From Acidobacteriota bacterium (lineage in GTDB: Bacteria > Acidobacteriota > Terriglobia > Acidiferrales > UBA7541): a stretch of DNA of 64,000 nucleotides. Below are positions 8,554 through 18,480 of the stretch, piece after piece. Both the position numbers and the translations under genes were made by a program. Below the pieces are notes generated by a model that was not told where the DNA came from, made no database searches, and saw nothing but the letters and a program-made list of their open reading frames with translations. The stretch covers positions 105,852-169,851 of the forward strand of contig QHZD01000024.1 of assembly GCA_003225315.1 (NCBI GenBank). Direction: 5' to 3'. Numbering within the stretch: the stretch's first letter is position 1; each line of letters opens with the position of its first letter.

Positions 8554-9381
8554 TCAGCCGAAGCGGCCGGTGATGTAGGCCTCCGTGCGCGGATCACCGG
8601 GAGTCGTGAAGAGCTGCGGCGTGGGACTGAACTCGATGAGCTGGCCGGTGAGGAGGAAGGCGGTAAAGTCGCTGACGCGGGCGGCCTGCTGCATATTGTG
8701 AGTGACGATGGTGATCGTGCAGATGTCTTTCAACTGCACGAGCAGCTCTTCAATTTTTGCGGTGCTGATGGGATCGAGCGCGGAGCAAGGCTCGTCGAGG
8801 AGAAGGACTTCGGGTTCGACGGCGAGAGCGCGGGCGATGCACAGGCGCTGCTGCTGGCCACCGGAAAGTTCGTAGGCGGACTTGTGCAGGTGGTCCTTCA
8901 CTTCATCCCAGAGCGCAGAGTGCCGCAGGCTTTTTTCGACGGCGTCGGAGATGGGAACTTTGGAGCCGTTGACCTTCAGGCCGTAGGCCACGTTGTCGAA
9001 AATGGACTTGGGGAAAGGATTGGGGCGCTGGAAGACCATACCAACGCGGCGGCGAAGCGCGGTAACGTCTTGCGCGAGGATGCTGTGGCCGTCGAGAAGG
9101 ATTTCGCCGCGGAGGCGCGCCCCCCGGATGGTTTCGTACATGCGATTGAGCGTGCGGAGCAGAGTGGACTTGCCACAGCCGGAAGGGCCGATGAGAGAGG
9201 TGACCTTGTTGACGGCGATGCCCATGCTGACATCGAAAAGGGTCTGCTTGGGGCCATAAAAGAAATCAAGCTTGGAAATGGTCATGCGCATGGCGAGGGC
9301 TTCCGGCGTCTCACGCGCCGATGCGCTGGTCGCGATGGGGGGTAGGTTCACGGTCAAAGCTGGCCTCACAGAAGCTTGCAT
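8554..9381 (-). CDS. pstB: Phosphate ABC transporter ATP-binding protein PstB
   Basis: A 275-residue ABC ATPase that powers phosphate import by PstCA. Walker A is GPSGCGKST (about residues 68-76), the PstB-typical Q-loop region is [10 protein letters not shown], the signature is LSGGQQQR and Walker [13 protein letters not shown]. The N-terminus has about 30 residues more than usual before [13 protein letters not shown], which may mean that the true start is an internal ATG near 9291. It begins 3 bp after pstA ends, in the pstSCAB order. Confidence 0.96.
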   Translation of the reverse strand: MQASVRPALTVNLPPIATSASARETPEALAMRMTISKLDFFYGPKQTLFDVSMGIAVNKVTSLIGPSGCGKSTLLRTLNRMYETIRGARLRGEILLDGHSILAQDVTALRRRVGMVFQRPNPFPKSIFDNVAYGLKVNGSKVPISDAVEKSLRHSALWDEVKDHLHKSAYELSGGQQQRLCIARALAVEPEVLLLDEPCSALDPISTAKIEELLVQLKDICTITIVTHNMQQAARVSDFTAFLLTGQLIEFSPTPQLFTTPGDPRTEAYITGRFG

Positions 9382-9384
9382 AGG

Positions 9385-10236
9385 TTAAGACCTCGGGACC
9401 GCAATGCCCCGGGAAAGAATCGCCCGAGCAACGATGTTAATGACGAGAATCAAAACAAGCAAGACAAGCCCCGCAGCCCAAGCCTGGCGATGCCAATCAT
9501 CGTACGGAGCAAGGGCATAAGTATAGATCATCACCGGCAGGGAAGCCGTGGGATGAGTCCAGCCAGGGCTCCAGAATTGGTTGCCGAGAGCGGTGAAGAG
9601 GAGCGGGGCGGTTTCACCGGCAACACGGGCGAAAGCCAAGAGGATGGCAGTGAGAATGCCGCGATACGCGGCAGGCACGATGACGGTGGCGATGGTCTTC
9701 CATTTACTGGCGCCGAGAGCCATGGCGGCTTCGCGCAAAGGGTTCGGTACGCCGCGAAGGAATTCTTCGGTACTGCGAAGCGTGATGGGGATCATCATCA
9801 GGCCGAGAGCGAAACCGCCAGCGAGCGTGGAGTATTGCCTGAAAGGATGAACGACAAGGCTGTAAGCAAAAATGCCGATGACGATGGAGGGCACGCCGTT
9901 GAGCAAGTCCGCAGCATAACGGACAAAAAAAGCGGTGGTGCTGCCGCTGAATTCGGCGAGATAGATGGCGCCAAAAAATCCGATGGGAACACCAAAGAGG
10001 GTAGCAAGCAGAAGCATCTTGGCGCTGCCGAGGATGGCGTTGGCCATGCCGCCGCCGGTTTCACCGACGGGGACGGGCAATTTGGTGAAGAAATTCCAGT
10101 TGACGGAAGCTCCACCATGAATAGCGAGATATCCAAGAATGAGGAAAAGGACGGAAACGGCGACCAGAGCGCACACGCCCGTCATGGTCAGCATGAAGCC
10201 GCTTACGAATTTGCGCCAGCGAAGACGAAGGCTCAT
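9385..10236 (-). CDS. pstA: Phosphate ABC transporter permease PstA
   Basis: A 283-residue inner-membrane permease with about six membrane helices. The ABC-contact EAA motif reads REAAMALGASKWKT (about residues 155-170). It pairs with PstC to form the phosphate channel. The segment GVPSIVIGIFAYSLVV is characteristic of PstA. Its ATG overlaps the last codon of pstC by 4 bp, showing tight coupling. Confidence 0.95.
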   Translation of the reverse strand: MSLRLRWRKFVSGFMLTMTGVCALVAVSVLFLILGYLAIHGGASVNWNFFTKLPVPVGETGGGMANAILGSAKMLLLATLFGVPIGFFGAIYLAEFSGSTTAFFVRYAADLLNGVPSIVIGIFAYSLVVHPFRQYSTLAGGFALGLMMIPITLRSTEEFLRGVPNPLREAAMALGASKWKTIATVIVPAAYRGILTAILLAFARVAGETAPLLFTALGNQFWSPGWTHPTASLPVMIYTYALAPYDDWHRQAWAAGLVLLVLILVINIVARAILSRGIAVPRS

Positions 10237-11219
10237 GCGCGCGCTCCGCTGCCGCGCTTGGAAGTGGCGACGATCAGCAAGCGCGCAAAGCCGTTGAGGA
10301 GGAAAGTAAGGATGAAGAGCACCAAGCCAAGCTCGATCAAAGATTGCGTATGAAGTTCGCCGGTGGCCTCGGTAAATTCATTGGCGATGACGGCGGCAAT
10401 GGAATATCCGGGAGAAAGGAGAGAAGCGCTGATCGTGGGAGTGTTGCCAATCACCATGGTGACGGCCATAGTTTCGCCGAGGGCTCGAGCAAGGGCCAGG
10501 AAAATGGAACCAAAAATTCCGGCGCGGGCAAAAGGAACGACCACTTTCCACGTGGATTCCCACCGCGTGGCCCCGAGAGAGAGGGCGGCTTCGCGCTGGT
10601 CACGTGGGACGGAGAGAAGCACTTCGCGGGAAACAGAAATGATATAGGGGATGACCATGATGGCGAGCACTATGCCCGCGGTCAGGAAGCCGACGCCGTA
10701 GGCGGGGCCTTGAAAAAGCGGGAGGAAGCCGAGCGAGTGCTTAAGGGCCGGGTGAACGTATTGACGCATCAACGGAACGATGATGAAGACGCCGAGCACG
10801 CCGTAGATGACGCTGGGGACGGCGGCGAGAAGATCGATGAAAAATTCGAGCGTGTCCGAAACTCTCGCAGGGGCCAGCTCAGCAAGAAAAATGGCGGCGC
10901 CGATGCCGAGGGGCACGGCGATCAACAGAGCTACGGCGGCGGTGACGAGCGTGCCGTAAATGAAAGGCAGAGCGCCGAACTGTTCGAAGATGGGATCCCA
11001 GACCGAGGTGTGGAAAAAATTGAAGCCAAACTTGTGGCGGGCAAGAACGGAGCCTTGCCACAATTCGAAAACGAGCAGCACTGTGACAAGAACGACTGAG
11101 GCGGCGAATAAAAAAGTGATCATGCGGGCGATTTCATCGCCTTCGCGGAGCCGGGAAAGAAACGAGCGCGAGCCCGCGACGGGGCCCGCAGTCGGAACAA
11201 TGGTGGTGGTGATCGCCAC
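10233..11219 (-). CDS. pstC: Phosphate ABC transporter permease PstC
   Basis: A 328-residue inner-membrane permease. After a cytoplasmic N-terminus of about 30 residues there are six membrane helices; the EAA motif is REAALSLGATRWES, and LLAAVPSVIYGVLGVF and LARALGETMAVTMVIG are PstC hallmarks. It starts with GTG at 11219, one base after the pstS stop, so translation is likely coupled to pstS. It ends by overlapping pstA. Confidence 0.95.
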   Translation of the reverse strand: MAITTTIVPTAGPVAGSRSFLSRLREGDEIARMITFLFAASVVLVTVLLVFELWQGSVLARHKFGFNFFHTSVWDPIFEQFGALPFIYGTLVTAAVALLIAVPLGIGAAIFLAELAPARVSDTLEFFIDLLAAVPSVIYGVLGVFIIVPLMRQYVHPALKHSLGFLPLFQGPAYGVGFLTAGIVLAIMVIPYIISVSREVLLSVPRDQREAALSLGATRWESTWKVVVPFARAGIFGSIFLALARALGETMAVTMVIGNTPTISASLLSPGYSIAAVIANEFTEATGELHTQSLIELGLVLFILTFLLNGFARLLIVATSKRGSGARA

Positions 11220-11220
11220 G

Positions 11221-12249
11221 TTATTGGACGTTATTCAGGGCCTTCAGTTCCTTTGCGACGACTTCCTTCGGAAGCTTTGCGTAGGACAGGGCTTCAGTAT
11301 AGTTCTGACCATCCGCCAGCATCCACTTGACGAAGCCTTTGATGGCGTCGCGCTTGGTGGCGTCGGAGAACTTAGCGGGAACTAGCAGCCACGTAAAACT
11401 GGAGATAGGATAAGCCGTCTTGCCGGGAGCGTCCGTAATGGAGACGCGAAAATCGTCCGGCATGCTCTTCGCGGCGCCAGCCGCGGCGGCAGTGACGCTG
11501 GCAAGGTCTGCCTTGACGAAAACGCCCGAGGAGTTCCTCACGCGGCCATAAGGCATGTTGTTCTGGATCGCGTAGATCAATTCGACGTAGCCAAAAGAAT
11601 CTGGCGTATTCTTGATGGTGCCGGCAACGCTCTCATTGCCCTTGGCGCCTAGACCCACGGGCCAATTGACTGACGCACCCTTGCCGACTTTGGTTTTCCA
11701 CTCCTCACTGACCTTTGAAAGATAGTCGGTCCAGATGTAGGTTGTGCCGCTGCCTTCCGAGCGATGCACCACTACGATGTCGTTCGCGGGGAGGTTCACT
11801 CCTTTGTTCGGGCCGGCAATCGCGGGATCATTCCATTTCGTAATCTTGCCCAAGAATATCCCTGCGATGGCATCCTGGGTGAAATTGAGCTCTGCGGTCA
11901 CACCAGGAATGTTGTAGGCCGGCACGTCAGCACCCAGCACGGTGGGAAAGTGCAGAATCCCAAAGCCGTGCTTGTCCTGATAAGCCTTGAGCTGGTCGTC
12001 GTTCATGGGGCCATCGGTGGCGCCGAAATCCACGGTGCCTTCCGTGACCTGTTTAATGCCGCCGCCGGAGCCGATGGATTGATAGTTGATTTCAAGATTG
12101 GAGTTCTTCTTGTGGTACTCGTCAAACCATTTGGAATACATGGGGTAAGGAAACGTTGCGCCGGCACCGGTGATCGAGAGAGCGCTATCGGCCCACAGAA
12201 CGCCGGCCACGGTGAGCACTACCAAGAGCATTCCTGCGATTCGCTTCAT
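11221..12249 (-). CDS. pstS: Phosphate ABC transporter substrate-binding protein PstS
   Basis: A 342-residue periplasmic phosphate-binding protein. The signal peptide (MLLVVLTVAGVLWA) is followed by the family start GAGATFPYPMYSKW; the phosphate-binding loops appear as SIGSGGGIKQ, DFGATDGPM and RSEGSGTTYIWTDYL. No lipobox Cys is visible, so it is probably soluble in the periplasm. ATG 12249 has GGAG-like bases upstream. A Pho-box-like direct repeat lies 56 bp upstream, and a terminator separates it from the porin gene, so pstS heads its own transcript. Confidence 0.96.
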   Translation of the reverse strand: MKRIAGMLLVVLTVAGVLWADSALSITGAGATFPYPMYSKWFDEYHKKNSNLEINYQSIGSGGGIKQVTEGTVDFGATDGPMNDDQLKAYQDKHGFGILHFPTVLGADVPAYNIPGVTAELNFTQDAIAGIFLGKITKWNDPAIAGPNKGVNLPANDIVVVHRSEGSGTTYIWTDYLSKVSEEWKTKVGKGASVNWPVGLGAKGNESVAGTIKNTPDSFGYVELIYAIQNNMPYGRVRNSSGVFVKADLASVTAAAAGAAKSMPDDFRVSITDAPGKTAYPISSFTWLLVPAKFSDATKRDAIKGFVKWMLADGQNYTEALSYAKLPKEVVAKELKALNNVQ

Positions 12250-12304
12250 GGTTCATCTCCGTCTGAAATGAATGTTTTCCCAGAGGTAGCAAGTATGCGG
12301 GGCG

Positions 12305-12325
12305 ATTGTTACGGCATTGTTACAG
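12305..12325 (-). promoter_or_regulatory. Pho-box-like site upstream of pstS
   Basis: On the minus strand the site reads CTGTAACAATGCCGTAACAAT: two GTAACAAT direct repeats with an 11-bp period, the spacing bound by PhoB dimers. It lies 56 bp upstream of the pstS ATG. Confidence 0.65.
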
Positions 12326-12429
12326 CGGATTGATTGTTGCTTGAATCGGGCCCGTTGCTCAGGGCGCTCACGCGCGTAAGTTTCCTCCGATGAGGGATTT
12401 AGAAACTCCGGGGAAGACAAGGAAATAAA

Positions 12430-12459
12430 AAAGGGCAGCTCGGTGAAGAGCTGCCCTTT
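12430..12459 (-). terminator. Rho-independent terminator after the porin gene
   Basis: AAAGGGCAGCTC-ttcacc-GAGCTGCCCTTT on the minus strand, a 12-bp stem, followed by TTTTTTATTT. It sits between the porin stop (12503) and pstS. Confidence 0.9.
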
Positions 12460-12502
12460 CCGTCCCCAGGGGAGGGACGACCCGCAAATTGCCTAGCCGG
12501 AA

Positions 12503-14401
12503 CTACGGCAGGTAATAGCGGAAAGAGGTGAACACCATGTTGTCGACGGCGTGCGGGCGGACGCTTGGGCCGGCTGCGGCATTGCCAGAGTTGTTGTTGC
12601 CGGACCAGCCATACTTCGTCAGGTAGGAGTATTGGATTCCCCACTGAACGCGGCCCCTAGGACCGTTGTAGAACTTGTGCCAGAAACCGAGGGTTCCTTC
12701 GACGATGTGGTGGATGTCGCCGGTGCACGTAGCGGTATTGTTGGTGGGAGAAGGATTGGTGACCGTCCCGCCCGGAAAAGTCTCCGTTGCGCAGCCCGAG
12801 TTGTTGAAGAGGGGGCTGCCGTAGCCGACGGCAACTGGAGTGCCGGCACTCGTGAAGGTATACGCCGTACGCGCGGCGTATTCGCCGCCGAAGTAAGCAT
12901 AAAGGTCCAGCTTGGGATTGGGATGTCCTTCGAGAGTTCCCAACCAAGCGTAGGAATGAATGGGAGCCAGGGTGCCATTGGGCCGGGCGGTTACGTCGGC
13001 CAATTGGGCTGAACTGAAGCGGCCGATGCCATCGCCGCCCTGGACGTGCGCGGCAAGGTCCAGTTTTTTGGCGAAGAGCGGAAAACGCGCGGTGGCGCCT
13101 GCGCCTCCGCCGACCCTAGAATCATTAAAGGCACCAGCGACGGAAGTCGCGCTTCCGCCGCAGGCAGCCGGGAGCGGAGTGACAGCAGCCGGAACACCGC
13201 ACGGATAGACGCGGTTGCGGAAGTTGCTCAAGATGCCGACAACCTCATAGTGGCCCCATCCCGGATCGTACGTCGCCTTCACAAGGAAGTCGGGCGCCCG
13301 ATTGACCGTATAGCCTGTGGCATCGAACGCGTTGAACAGACCGCCGCCCGCGCCCGGAGCGTTGACGAAGAAGTTCGCGGGGAAGTTGCGGCCACCGATG
13401 GTAGTCTGCGGCCCTTCAATCGAGGCAGCCACGGCATACTTGCCGAAGTCCTTGACCACGCGGAAACTGTAGGCGCGCTGCCAAGCCCAGCCAACGACGT
13501 ATTGCAGGTCGATCTGCAGCGGGAGGGCTTCTTGGCGGTTGACGATACCCTTCTTGCTTTCGGTCACCAAGCTCCACATCTGGCCGCCCGCGACTGAAAA
13601 ACCATTCTCCCAGGTGACGTTGGCCCACAATTGCCGCTGACGGAACACATAGCTGTTGCTCTGGCGGTTGTTGGAAGTGGTACCGGCGCCGAAGAAGTCC
13701 CCTTCGTAGTAGCCGGTCACCTTGGCAGCACCGATATTTGTTTCGGCCAGCAACGTGGCGCGGGTTTGCCGGGCACTGAAGTTGTTCTCGGTCACTTTGC
13801 TCAACGCGTTATTGGGATAGGGAATGCCGGTGAACGGCGTGTTGATGTCACCGCTAGTAGCGCGACTGCGGAAGACCGTCTCCGCTGCCAGGAATCCGCC
13901 GGGCGAAATGCTAATGCCTTTGTATTTTATAGTCGTCGGGCCGGTTTCTTCGGCCTTTTGAGCGGCGGCTTGCTCCGTGGCCACGGTGGTCTTGAGGGCT
14001 TCGTTGCTAGCCTTCAAGTCGCTGACCGTGGAGTTGAGAGAAACAGCGGTGGACTTCACTTCGGCGGTGGTATTGACCGCTTCGGTTGCCTTGGTACTGG
14101 CTTCCGCCGCGCGAGCGTTGGCGGCCGCCGCGGCTTCGCGCGCTTCGTCAATCTGGCGGTCGCGCTTGGCGAGCTCCTCCTTCAGCATCTGAAGCTGCTC
14201 CTGTTGCGATTGCATCGTCTGGCGAAGCTCTTCAAGCTGTGCCGCGATGGCTGCATTAGAACTCTCAGCCTTCTTGGCCGCTTTGGACTTCGCCGGTTGA
14301 GCCCCCTTGGCAGGTTGCGCGTCGGCGTCTTTCGGAGTATCGGCAAAAGCAGTTCCGGAAACGAGGAACATCGATAGTGTAAGAGTTGCTAGTTTTTTCA
14401 T
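12503..14401 (-). CDS. Outer-membrane porin with N-terminal coiled coil (Pho-regulon associated)
   Basis: A 632-residue protein with a signal peptide (ATLTLSMFLVSGTAFA). Residues about 45-150 form an Ala/Glu/Gln-rich coiled coil (LEELRQTMQSQQEQLQMLKE), which in other porins traverses the periplasm. The remainder is a beta-barrel rich in alternating aromatic strands and ends in FTSFRYYLP. Its place between phoU and pstS and its own Pho-box-like site suggest that it admits phosphate or phosphorylated compounds, as PhoE/OprP do in other lineages; this is inference from context. It ends at a strong terminator. Confidence 0.8.
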   Translation of the reverse strand: MKKLATLTLSMFLVSGTAFADTPKDADAQPAKGAQPAKSKAAKKAESSNAAIAAQLEELRQTMQSQQEQLQMLKEELAKRDRQIDEAREAAAAANARAAEASTKATEAVNTTAEVKSTAVSLNSTVSDLKASNEALKTTVATEQAAAQKAEETGPTTIKYKGISISPGGFLAAETVFRSRATSGDINTPFTGIPYPNNALSKVTENNFSARQTRATLLAETNIGAAKVTGYYEGDFFGAGTTSNNRQSNSYVFRQRQLWANVTWENGFSVAGGQMWSLVTESKKGIVNRQEALPLQIDLQYVVGWAWQRAYSFRVVKDFGKYAVAASIEGPQTTIGGRNFPANFFVNAPGAGGGLFNAFDATGYTVNRAPDFLVKATYDPGWGHYEVVGILSNFRNRVYPCGVPAAVTPLPAACGGSATSVAGAFNDSRVGGGAGATARFPLFAKKLDLAAHVQGGDGIGRFSSAQLADVTARPNGTLAPIHSYAWLGTLEGHPNPKLDLYAYFGGEYAARTAYTFTSAGTPVAVGYGSPLFNNSGCATETFPGGTVTNPSPTNNTATCTGDIHHIVEGTLGFWHKFYNGPRGRVQWGIQYSYLTKYGWSGNNNSGNAAAGPSVRPHAVDNMVFTSFRYYLP

Positions 14402-14496
14402 TTCCTCTCTCTTTGGAGCAAAATTCGACCTGGTACCGAAAAAGAAAGCGTACCACCCCGCGCCAGAAGGTAAAGGCCCCGTCTTACAACCACGTC

Positions 14497-14520
14497 AACT
14501 GAATGTGAATATCCTGTAGC
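14497..14520 (-). promoter_or_regulatory. Pho-box-like site upstream of the porin gene
   Basis: On the minus strand it contains GATATTCACATTCAGTTGAC; TTCACA and TTGACG are 11 bp apart. The core ATTCACATTCA is identical to the site upstream of phoB at 18481-18506. Confidence 0.55.
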
Positions 14521-14832
14521 AATCGCTGGGAATTCACGGGAAACCATTGACGTATCAGAGGTTGCGGAACTTTCGGAATGTTAACAACAACGCATGGAGG
14601 TCGAGACGGGCCGAAAAAAGGATCTCCGAGTCACGTCTCGTCCGCTGGCGGGTTGTAAAACAAACCGAACCATCCGCACTCTCCAAAGGGCGGCTTCCCC
14701 TCGGCACCGCGAGGAGGGACCTATTTCGGTGAGGAAATCGTATAAGCGAGAACGATTTGGGTCAAGCGATAAACTCGGCGGCTGCCTGCCCTGAGCGGAG
14801 TCGAGCGGTCAACTATCGAAGAGGGAGGAGAT

Positions 14833-14863
14833 GGGGACCGGAGCCAGGGGTGCACCGGTCCCC
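14833..14863 (-). terminator. Hairpin downstream of phoU copy 2
   Basis: GGGGACCGG ... CCGGTCCCC, a 9-bp stem with a 13-base loop, 23 bp past the phoU stop. No T-run follows, so it may be a weak or Rho-assisted stop, or an mRNA-stability element. Confidence 0.45.
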
Positions 14864-14885
14864 TAGGTAAGGCCTTACTTGAAGA

Positions 14886-15689
14886 TTAAGCGCGTTCAGT
14901 GTCGCAGGCTGGAGTCACGCCTGAATGAAGGACGTGTGAATTCTCGGTGATGGCAGAATCCGGAGCGGGTGCTGAATCGGTCTGTTCACTCTGGCTGGGG
15001 CGGACTTCCAGACCGCGGCCGTGACGGACGTCAAGTCCGCGGACCCAGAAGATGATGTCTTCGGCAATGTTGGTGGCGTGGTCCGCAATACGCTCAAGGT
15101 GACGCGTGGCAAGAATGAATTGCATGCCGGGGCCCACCAGCTTGGGCTCCTGAGTCATGTGTTGGAGCAACTTTTCGAAAATACGATCGCGGTACTGATC
15201 CACCACATCGTCGCTTTCGAGAACCTGGGTGGCCATCTCCACGTTACGGAAAATAAGCGCGCCAAGGCTCTTGCTAACCATGGCGCGCACAGCGGAGGCC
15301 ATCGGAGCCAGCTCCTCGGGAATCTGCGCGCCCTGCATTTCGCGAAGGGAGACGACGCGCTCGGCGAGATTCACCGCTATGTCGCCGATGCGTTCGAGGT
15401 CATTGGTGATTTTCAGGGCGGCGACAATGAGCCGCATCTCATCGTCCGAGAACGAGCCGCGACGGAGCAGCCGGATCGCGTGTTCATCGATGACAATTTC
15501 CATTTCATTGATGCGGGGCTCGAGGAGGAACACTTCGCCGGGGAGAACACTAGTGCGCGGATTCTCAAGACTAACGATGGCGTCAAGCGCGCGGTTCATG
15601 GCGCCTTCAACGGTACGCGCCATGGAAACGAGATAGTTCACCAGGGTGTCGTAAAGCACGACTTCCGTGAATCCAGCGGTTGCTCCCAT
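14886..15689 (-). CDS. phoU: Phosphate transport system regulator PhoU (copy 2)
   Basis: A 267-residue PhoU homologue, longer than copy 1 because of about 20 extra N-terminal and 40 extra C-terminal residues (the tail is Ser/Pro-rich and probably unstructured). The repeats carry TNDLERIGDIAVNLAE and TRHLERIADHATNIAED, the metal-binding signatures. It lies between phoR and the porin gene, with its own Pho-box-like site 61 bp upstream. Two PhoU proteins in one regulon suggest divided roles, for example one for PhoR signalling and one for PstB control; this is inference. AGAGGGGACC precedes ATG 15689. Confidence 0.92.
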   Translation of the reverse strand: MGATAGFTEVVLYDTLVNYLVSMARTVEGAMNRALDAIVSLENPRTSVLPGEVFLLEPRINEMEIVIDEHAIRLLRRGSFSDDEMRLIVAALKITNDLERIGDIAVNLAERVVSLREMQGAQIPEELAPMASAVRAMVSKSLGALIFRNVEMATQVLESDDVVDQYRDRIFEKLLQHMTQEPKLVGPGMQFILATRHLERIADHATNIAEDIIFWVRGLDVRHGRGLEVRPSQSEQTDSAPAPDSAITENSHVLHSGVTPACDTERA

Positions 15690-15749
15690 TGGTCCCCTCT
15701 TGGAAGGGAAGGCATACTTCCCCTCGTACGCAAAATTCTGCGCCGGAAA

Positions 15750-15769
15750 TGGTTACAGCTTGTTCACAC
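15750..15769 (-). promoter_or_regulatory. Pho-box-like site upstream of phoU copy 2
   Basis: On the minus strand it reads GTGTGAACAAGCTGTAACCA: TGTGAACA and TGTAACCA repeated with an 11-bp period, the same spacing as at pstS. It is 61 bp from the start codon. Confidence 0.6.
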
Positions 15770-15842
15770 GATTGTGAAAATGGTGCAAAAGAAGGGATTT
15801 AGCGGGCGGCTGAACCTGCGCGGTATTTTCGTCCGCGCGACA

Positions 15843-17657
15843 TTAGCGCGCGGGGCGAACGGCAGCCCGCTCCGGGTCGAAAATGGGCACCGTGAAATGA
15901 AACTGTGAGCCCTGGCCCACTTCGCTTTCCACCCAGATGCGACCTCCGTGAACTTCCACAAGATGTTTGGCGATGGAAAGTCCCAGACCGGTGCCGCCGA
16001 CTTCGCGGGAGCGCGCGACGTCAACGCGGTAGAAGCGTTCGAAGATGCGGGATTGATCCGCTCGCGGGATGCCAATGCCGGTGTCGGAAACCGTGAAGAT
16101 TACTTCGGTGCCGTTCGCAGATGCGCTGATCATGATTTGGCCGCCAGAGGGAGTGTACTGCATGGCGTTGTCGAGCAAATTTTGCAGCACTTCGGCGATG
16201 CGGCGGCGATCCGCGGCGATGTCCGGCAAGGGCTGTTGCAGATTCACGGAAATGCGCAGATCTTTTTCGGCGGCGGGGCGCTGCGTGGTTTCGATGCAGC
16301 TCTCAACGAATTGGGAAACACCGAGCCGGCGAATCTCCAGCTCGAGCCGATCGGCGTCCATTTTCGAGAGCATGAGCAAGTCTTCGGTGAGCCGCGCGAG
16401 ACGCCGGGAGTGCTCGAGGATGATCTCGAGGAAGTGGAGGCGATTTTGCGGATCGTCGATGGCGCCGGCAAGAAGCGTTTCCGCAAAACCCTGAATCGCA
16501 GTGAGCGGTGTCCGGAGTTCGTGGGAAACGTTGGCAACAAAATCGCGGCGCACGCGTTCGAGTTTGCGCAGCTCGGTGATGTCATGCAGCACAATCACCG
16601 CGCCGGAAGTTTCCGCGGCGCGGACGGATGCGACGGTGACCGCAAAAAAATGCTGGCGCAGGGTGCCGGTAACAATCTCGGTCTCAACGCGAGGCTCGCC
16701 TTTTAAGACGCCGCGCACCGCCTCAATCAGTTCTGTTTGACGCACCACTTCAACGAGCGCTTTCCCGGATTGCGGCGGCATGTCCAGATCCAGGATTTCA
16801 GCGAATCCTTCATTTGAAAAGAGCAGGCGCTCAGAAGAGTTCACGACGGCAACGCCCTCCACCATGCTTGCAAGAATCGCCGAGGAAAGATTGCGCTCTT
16901 CGGTTAGCGCGCGAATGGTGCCGTCGAGCTGGGCCGCGGTTTGATTGAGCGAGACTGCCAGCGAATCAAGAGTGTCACCCGAACGATCCGCTTCGATGGG
17001 GCGAAAATCGCCTTCAGCCACGCGGAGCGAAAACTTCGTGAGCCGGTCCACGCGGTCGGAGAAGGACCGGGATATCAACAGGGACGCCGTGCCAGTAACG
17101 AGCAGCATGACGAGCGACGCCAACCAAAGGCGCCGGCGGAATTCCCAGATCGCCCGGTCCACAGTTTGCAAAGGTAGAGCGAAACGCAGGACCACGGGCG
17201 GCGCGCCAGCAGGGGACAACCGAACGGCATAATAAAGCAGATCACTCTTGATGGTGACGCTGTGGCGAATGGACTGGCCATCGCCCTTGGCAAAAGCATC
17301 GCGAATCTCGGGGCGACCGGCGTGATTCTCCATCGTCGAGGGGTCGGACTGCGAGTCCGCCAGCACCTGGCCGTTGGATGCGATGACCGTGACACGCACT
17401 CCGCTGGCGGCCATCTGCGCGACCCAGGTTTCGATGCAGGCGAATTCCCGCGATGCCGTATAGGAGCAGTTGATAAGCTGGGGTGGATGCGCGAGGGCGA
17501 TACGCGCAATGGCTGCGAGTTCTTCGAAACCGTTGCGCTCGTAGTCACGCCGGAGGGCGCGCTCGGCATAGAAATCGACGGGGAGCAGGACCGCGATCAG
17601 CAGGGCGAAAAAGGCAAAACCGAGTTTCCAGAAAAGATTAAGCCGCACGGGTTTCAA
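15843..17657 (-). CDS. phoR: Phosphate regulon sensor histidine kinase PhoR
   Basis: A 604-residue membrane sensor. A first membrane helix ([19 protein letters not shown]) and a second near residue 190 ([15 protein letters not shown]) flank an extracytoplasmic domain; HAMP, then a PAS domain ([20 protein letters not shown]), then HisKA with the phospho-acceptor His in [13 protein letters not shown] (about residue 378) and the HATPase domain ([33 protein letters not shown]). The large extracytoplasmic domain is unlike the short one of E. coli PhoR and more like Gram-positive or Gram-negative soil-bacterial PhoR. It overlaps phoB by 20 bp. Confidence 0.92.
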   Translation of the reverse strand: MKPVRLNLFWKLGFAFFALLIAVLLPVDFYAERALRRDYERNGFEELAAIARIALAHPPQLINCSYTASREFACIETWVAQMAASGVRVTVIASNGQVLADSQSDPSTMENHAGRPEIRDAFAKGDGQSIRHSVTIKSDLLYYAVRLSPAGAPPVVLRFALPLQTVDRAIWEFRRRLWLASLVMLLVTGTASLLISRSFSDRVDRLTKFSLRVAEGDFRPIEADRSGDTLDSLAVSLNQTAAQLDGTIRALTEERNLSSAILASMVEGVAVVNSSERLLFSNEGFAEILDLDMPPQSGKALVEVVRQTELIEAVRGVLKGEPRVETEIVTGTLRQHFFAVTVASVRAAETSGAVIVLHDITELRKLERVRRDFVANVSHELRTPLTAIQGFAETLLAGAIDDPQNRLHFLEIILEHSRRLARLTEDLLMLSKMDADRLELEIRRLGVSQFVESCIETTQRPAAEKDLRISVNLQQPLPDIAADRRRIAEVLQNLLDNAMQYTPSGGQIMISASANGTEVIFTVSDTGIGIPRADQSRIFERFYRVDVARSREVGGTGLGLSIAKHLVEVHGGRIWVESEVGQGSQFHFTVPIFDPERAAVRPAR

Positions 17658-18333
17658 ACAAGTACCCCGCGCCCCGGACGGTTTTCAAATGTACGGGGTT
17701 TTCCGGATCGGACTCGATTTTTTCACGCAAACGGCGGACGTAGACGTCCACGCTGCGCGGCGTAACGAAACGATCCGTTCCCCAGACTGCATCGAGCAAT
17801 TGATCACGGGTAAAGACACGGTTGGGGCGCGAGGCAAGGTAATAGAGCAGCCGGAATTCTAGCGTGCTGAGCGGTACGGCTTTCCCGGCATGACTGACGC
17901 GATAGGACGCCGGATCAATCGCCAGCTTTCCGATCTCAATGGTTCGCGGTGCGTCGGCGGGCGGCTCGGCACGGCGGAGCAGCGCCTTGACCCGCGCGAG
18001 CAATTCGCGCGGACTGAAGGGCTTGGTCACGTAATCGTCGGCGCCCATTTCAAGCCCCACGACGCGGTCGGCTTCTTCGCCGCGGGCCGTGAGCATGAGA
18101 ATGGGCAAACGATTAAGCGAATCATCCCGGCGAATCTCCCGGCAAATCTCCAGGCCGGAGAGTTTCGGGAGCATGAGGTCGAGAAGCAAGAGATCCGGTG
18201 GCGTTTTTTTCAAGGTGGTCAGGCCGGTGCTGCCGTCATGAGCAGAACTGACCTGAAAGCCTTCGTTCGCGAGATTGTAACGAACCAGTTCGACGATATC
18301 GCGGTCGTCTTCGATAATAAGGATGCGTTTCAT
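17638..18333 (-). CDS. phoB: Phosphate regulon response regulator PhoB
   Basis: A 231-residue OmpR-family regulator. The receiver domain carries the acidic pocket IIEDD, phospho-acceptor Asp52 in LLLLDLMLP, and TKPFSPREL with the conserved Lys. The C-terminal winged helix ends with [15 protein letters not shown] and VRGAGYLFE. It would bind the Pho-box-like direct repeats seen at four places in this window, including one upstream of itself (autoregulation). ATG 18333 is the family start; an upstream frame extension to 18456 has no homologous residues. Confidence 0.94.
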   Translation of the reverse strand: MKRILIIEDDRDIVELVRYNLANEGFQVSSAHDGSTGLTTLKKTPPDLLLLDLMLPKLSGLEICREIRRDDSLNRLPILMLTARGEEADRVVGLEMGADDYVTKPFSPRELLARVKALLRRAEPPADAPRTIEIGKLAIDPASYRVSHAGKAVPLSTLEFRLLYYLASRPNRVFTRDQLLDAVWGTDRFVTPRSVDVYVRRLREKIESDPENPVHLKTVRGAGYLFETRAA

Positions 18334-18480
18334 GCCGTTTGAGCGTACCGCACGCCGGCTTGGCGGCAGTGTACCGTAGGACGGCGAGTTGCGGTAGGCA
18401 TTGGGAAGTATTTGATCACTCGAGATTTGACGAGACACGGCTAATTGTCTCAGCAACGCGGCTCGCTTAGGTAACGCGGC

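Larger units (their letters stand above)
14402..14885. other. Intergenic region between phoU copy 2 and the porin gene
   Basis: No credible gene. It contains a Pho-box-like site (14497-14520) upstream of the porin and a GC-rich hairpin (14833-14863) just after phoU copy 2. The middle (14525-14820) includes a CCCTGAGCGGAGTCGAGCGG segment that looks like a dispersed repeat; otherwise nothing is recognised. Confidence 0.55.

Noticed and set aside
8446..9345. 299-codon plus-strand open frame opposite pstB
   Set aside because: It is antisense to a textbook pstB, shows no family features and has the skewed composition of a GC-rich shadow frame.
9376..10353. 325-codon plus-strand open frame opposite pstA
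   Set aside because: Antisense to pstA; Gly/Asp/Glu-rich with no recognisable domain.
15021..15908. 295-codon plus-strand open frame opposite phoU copy 2 and phoR
   Set aside because: Antisense to well supported genes; no family features.
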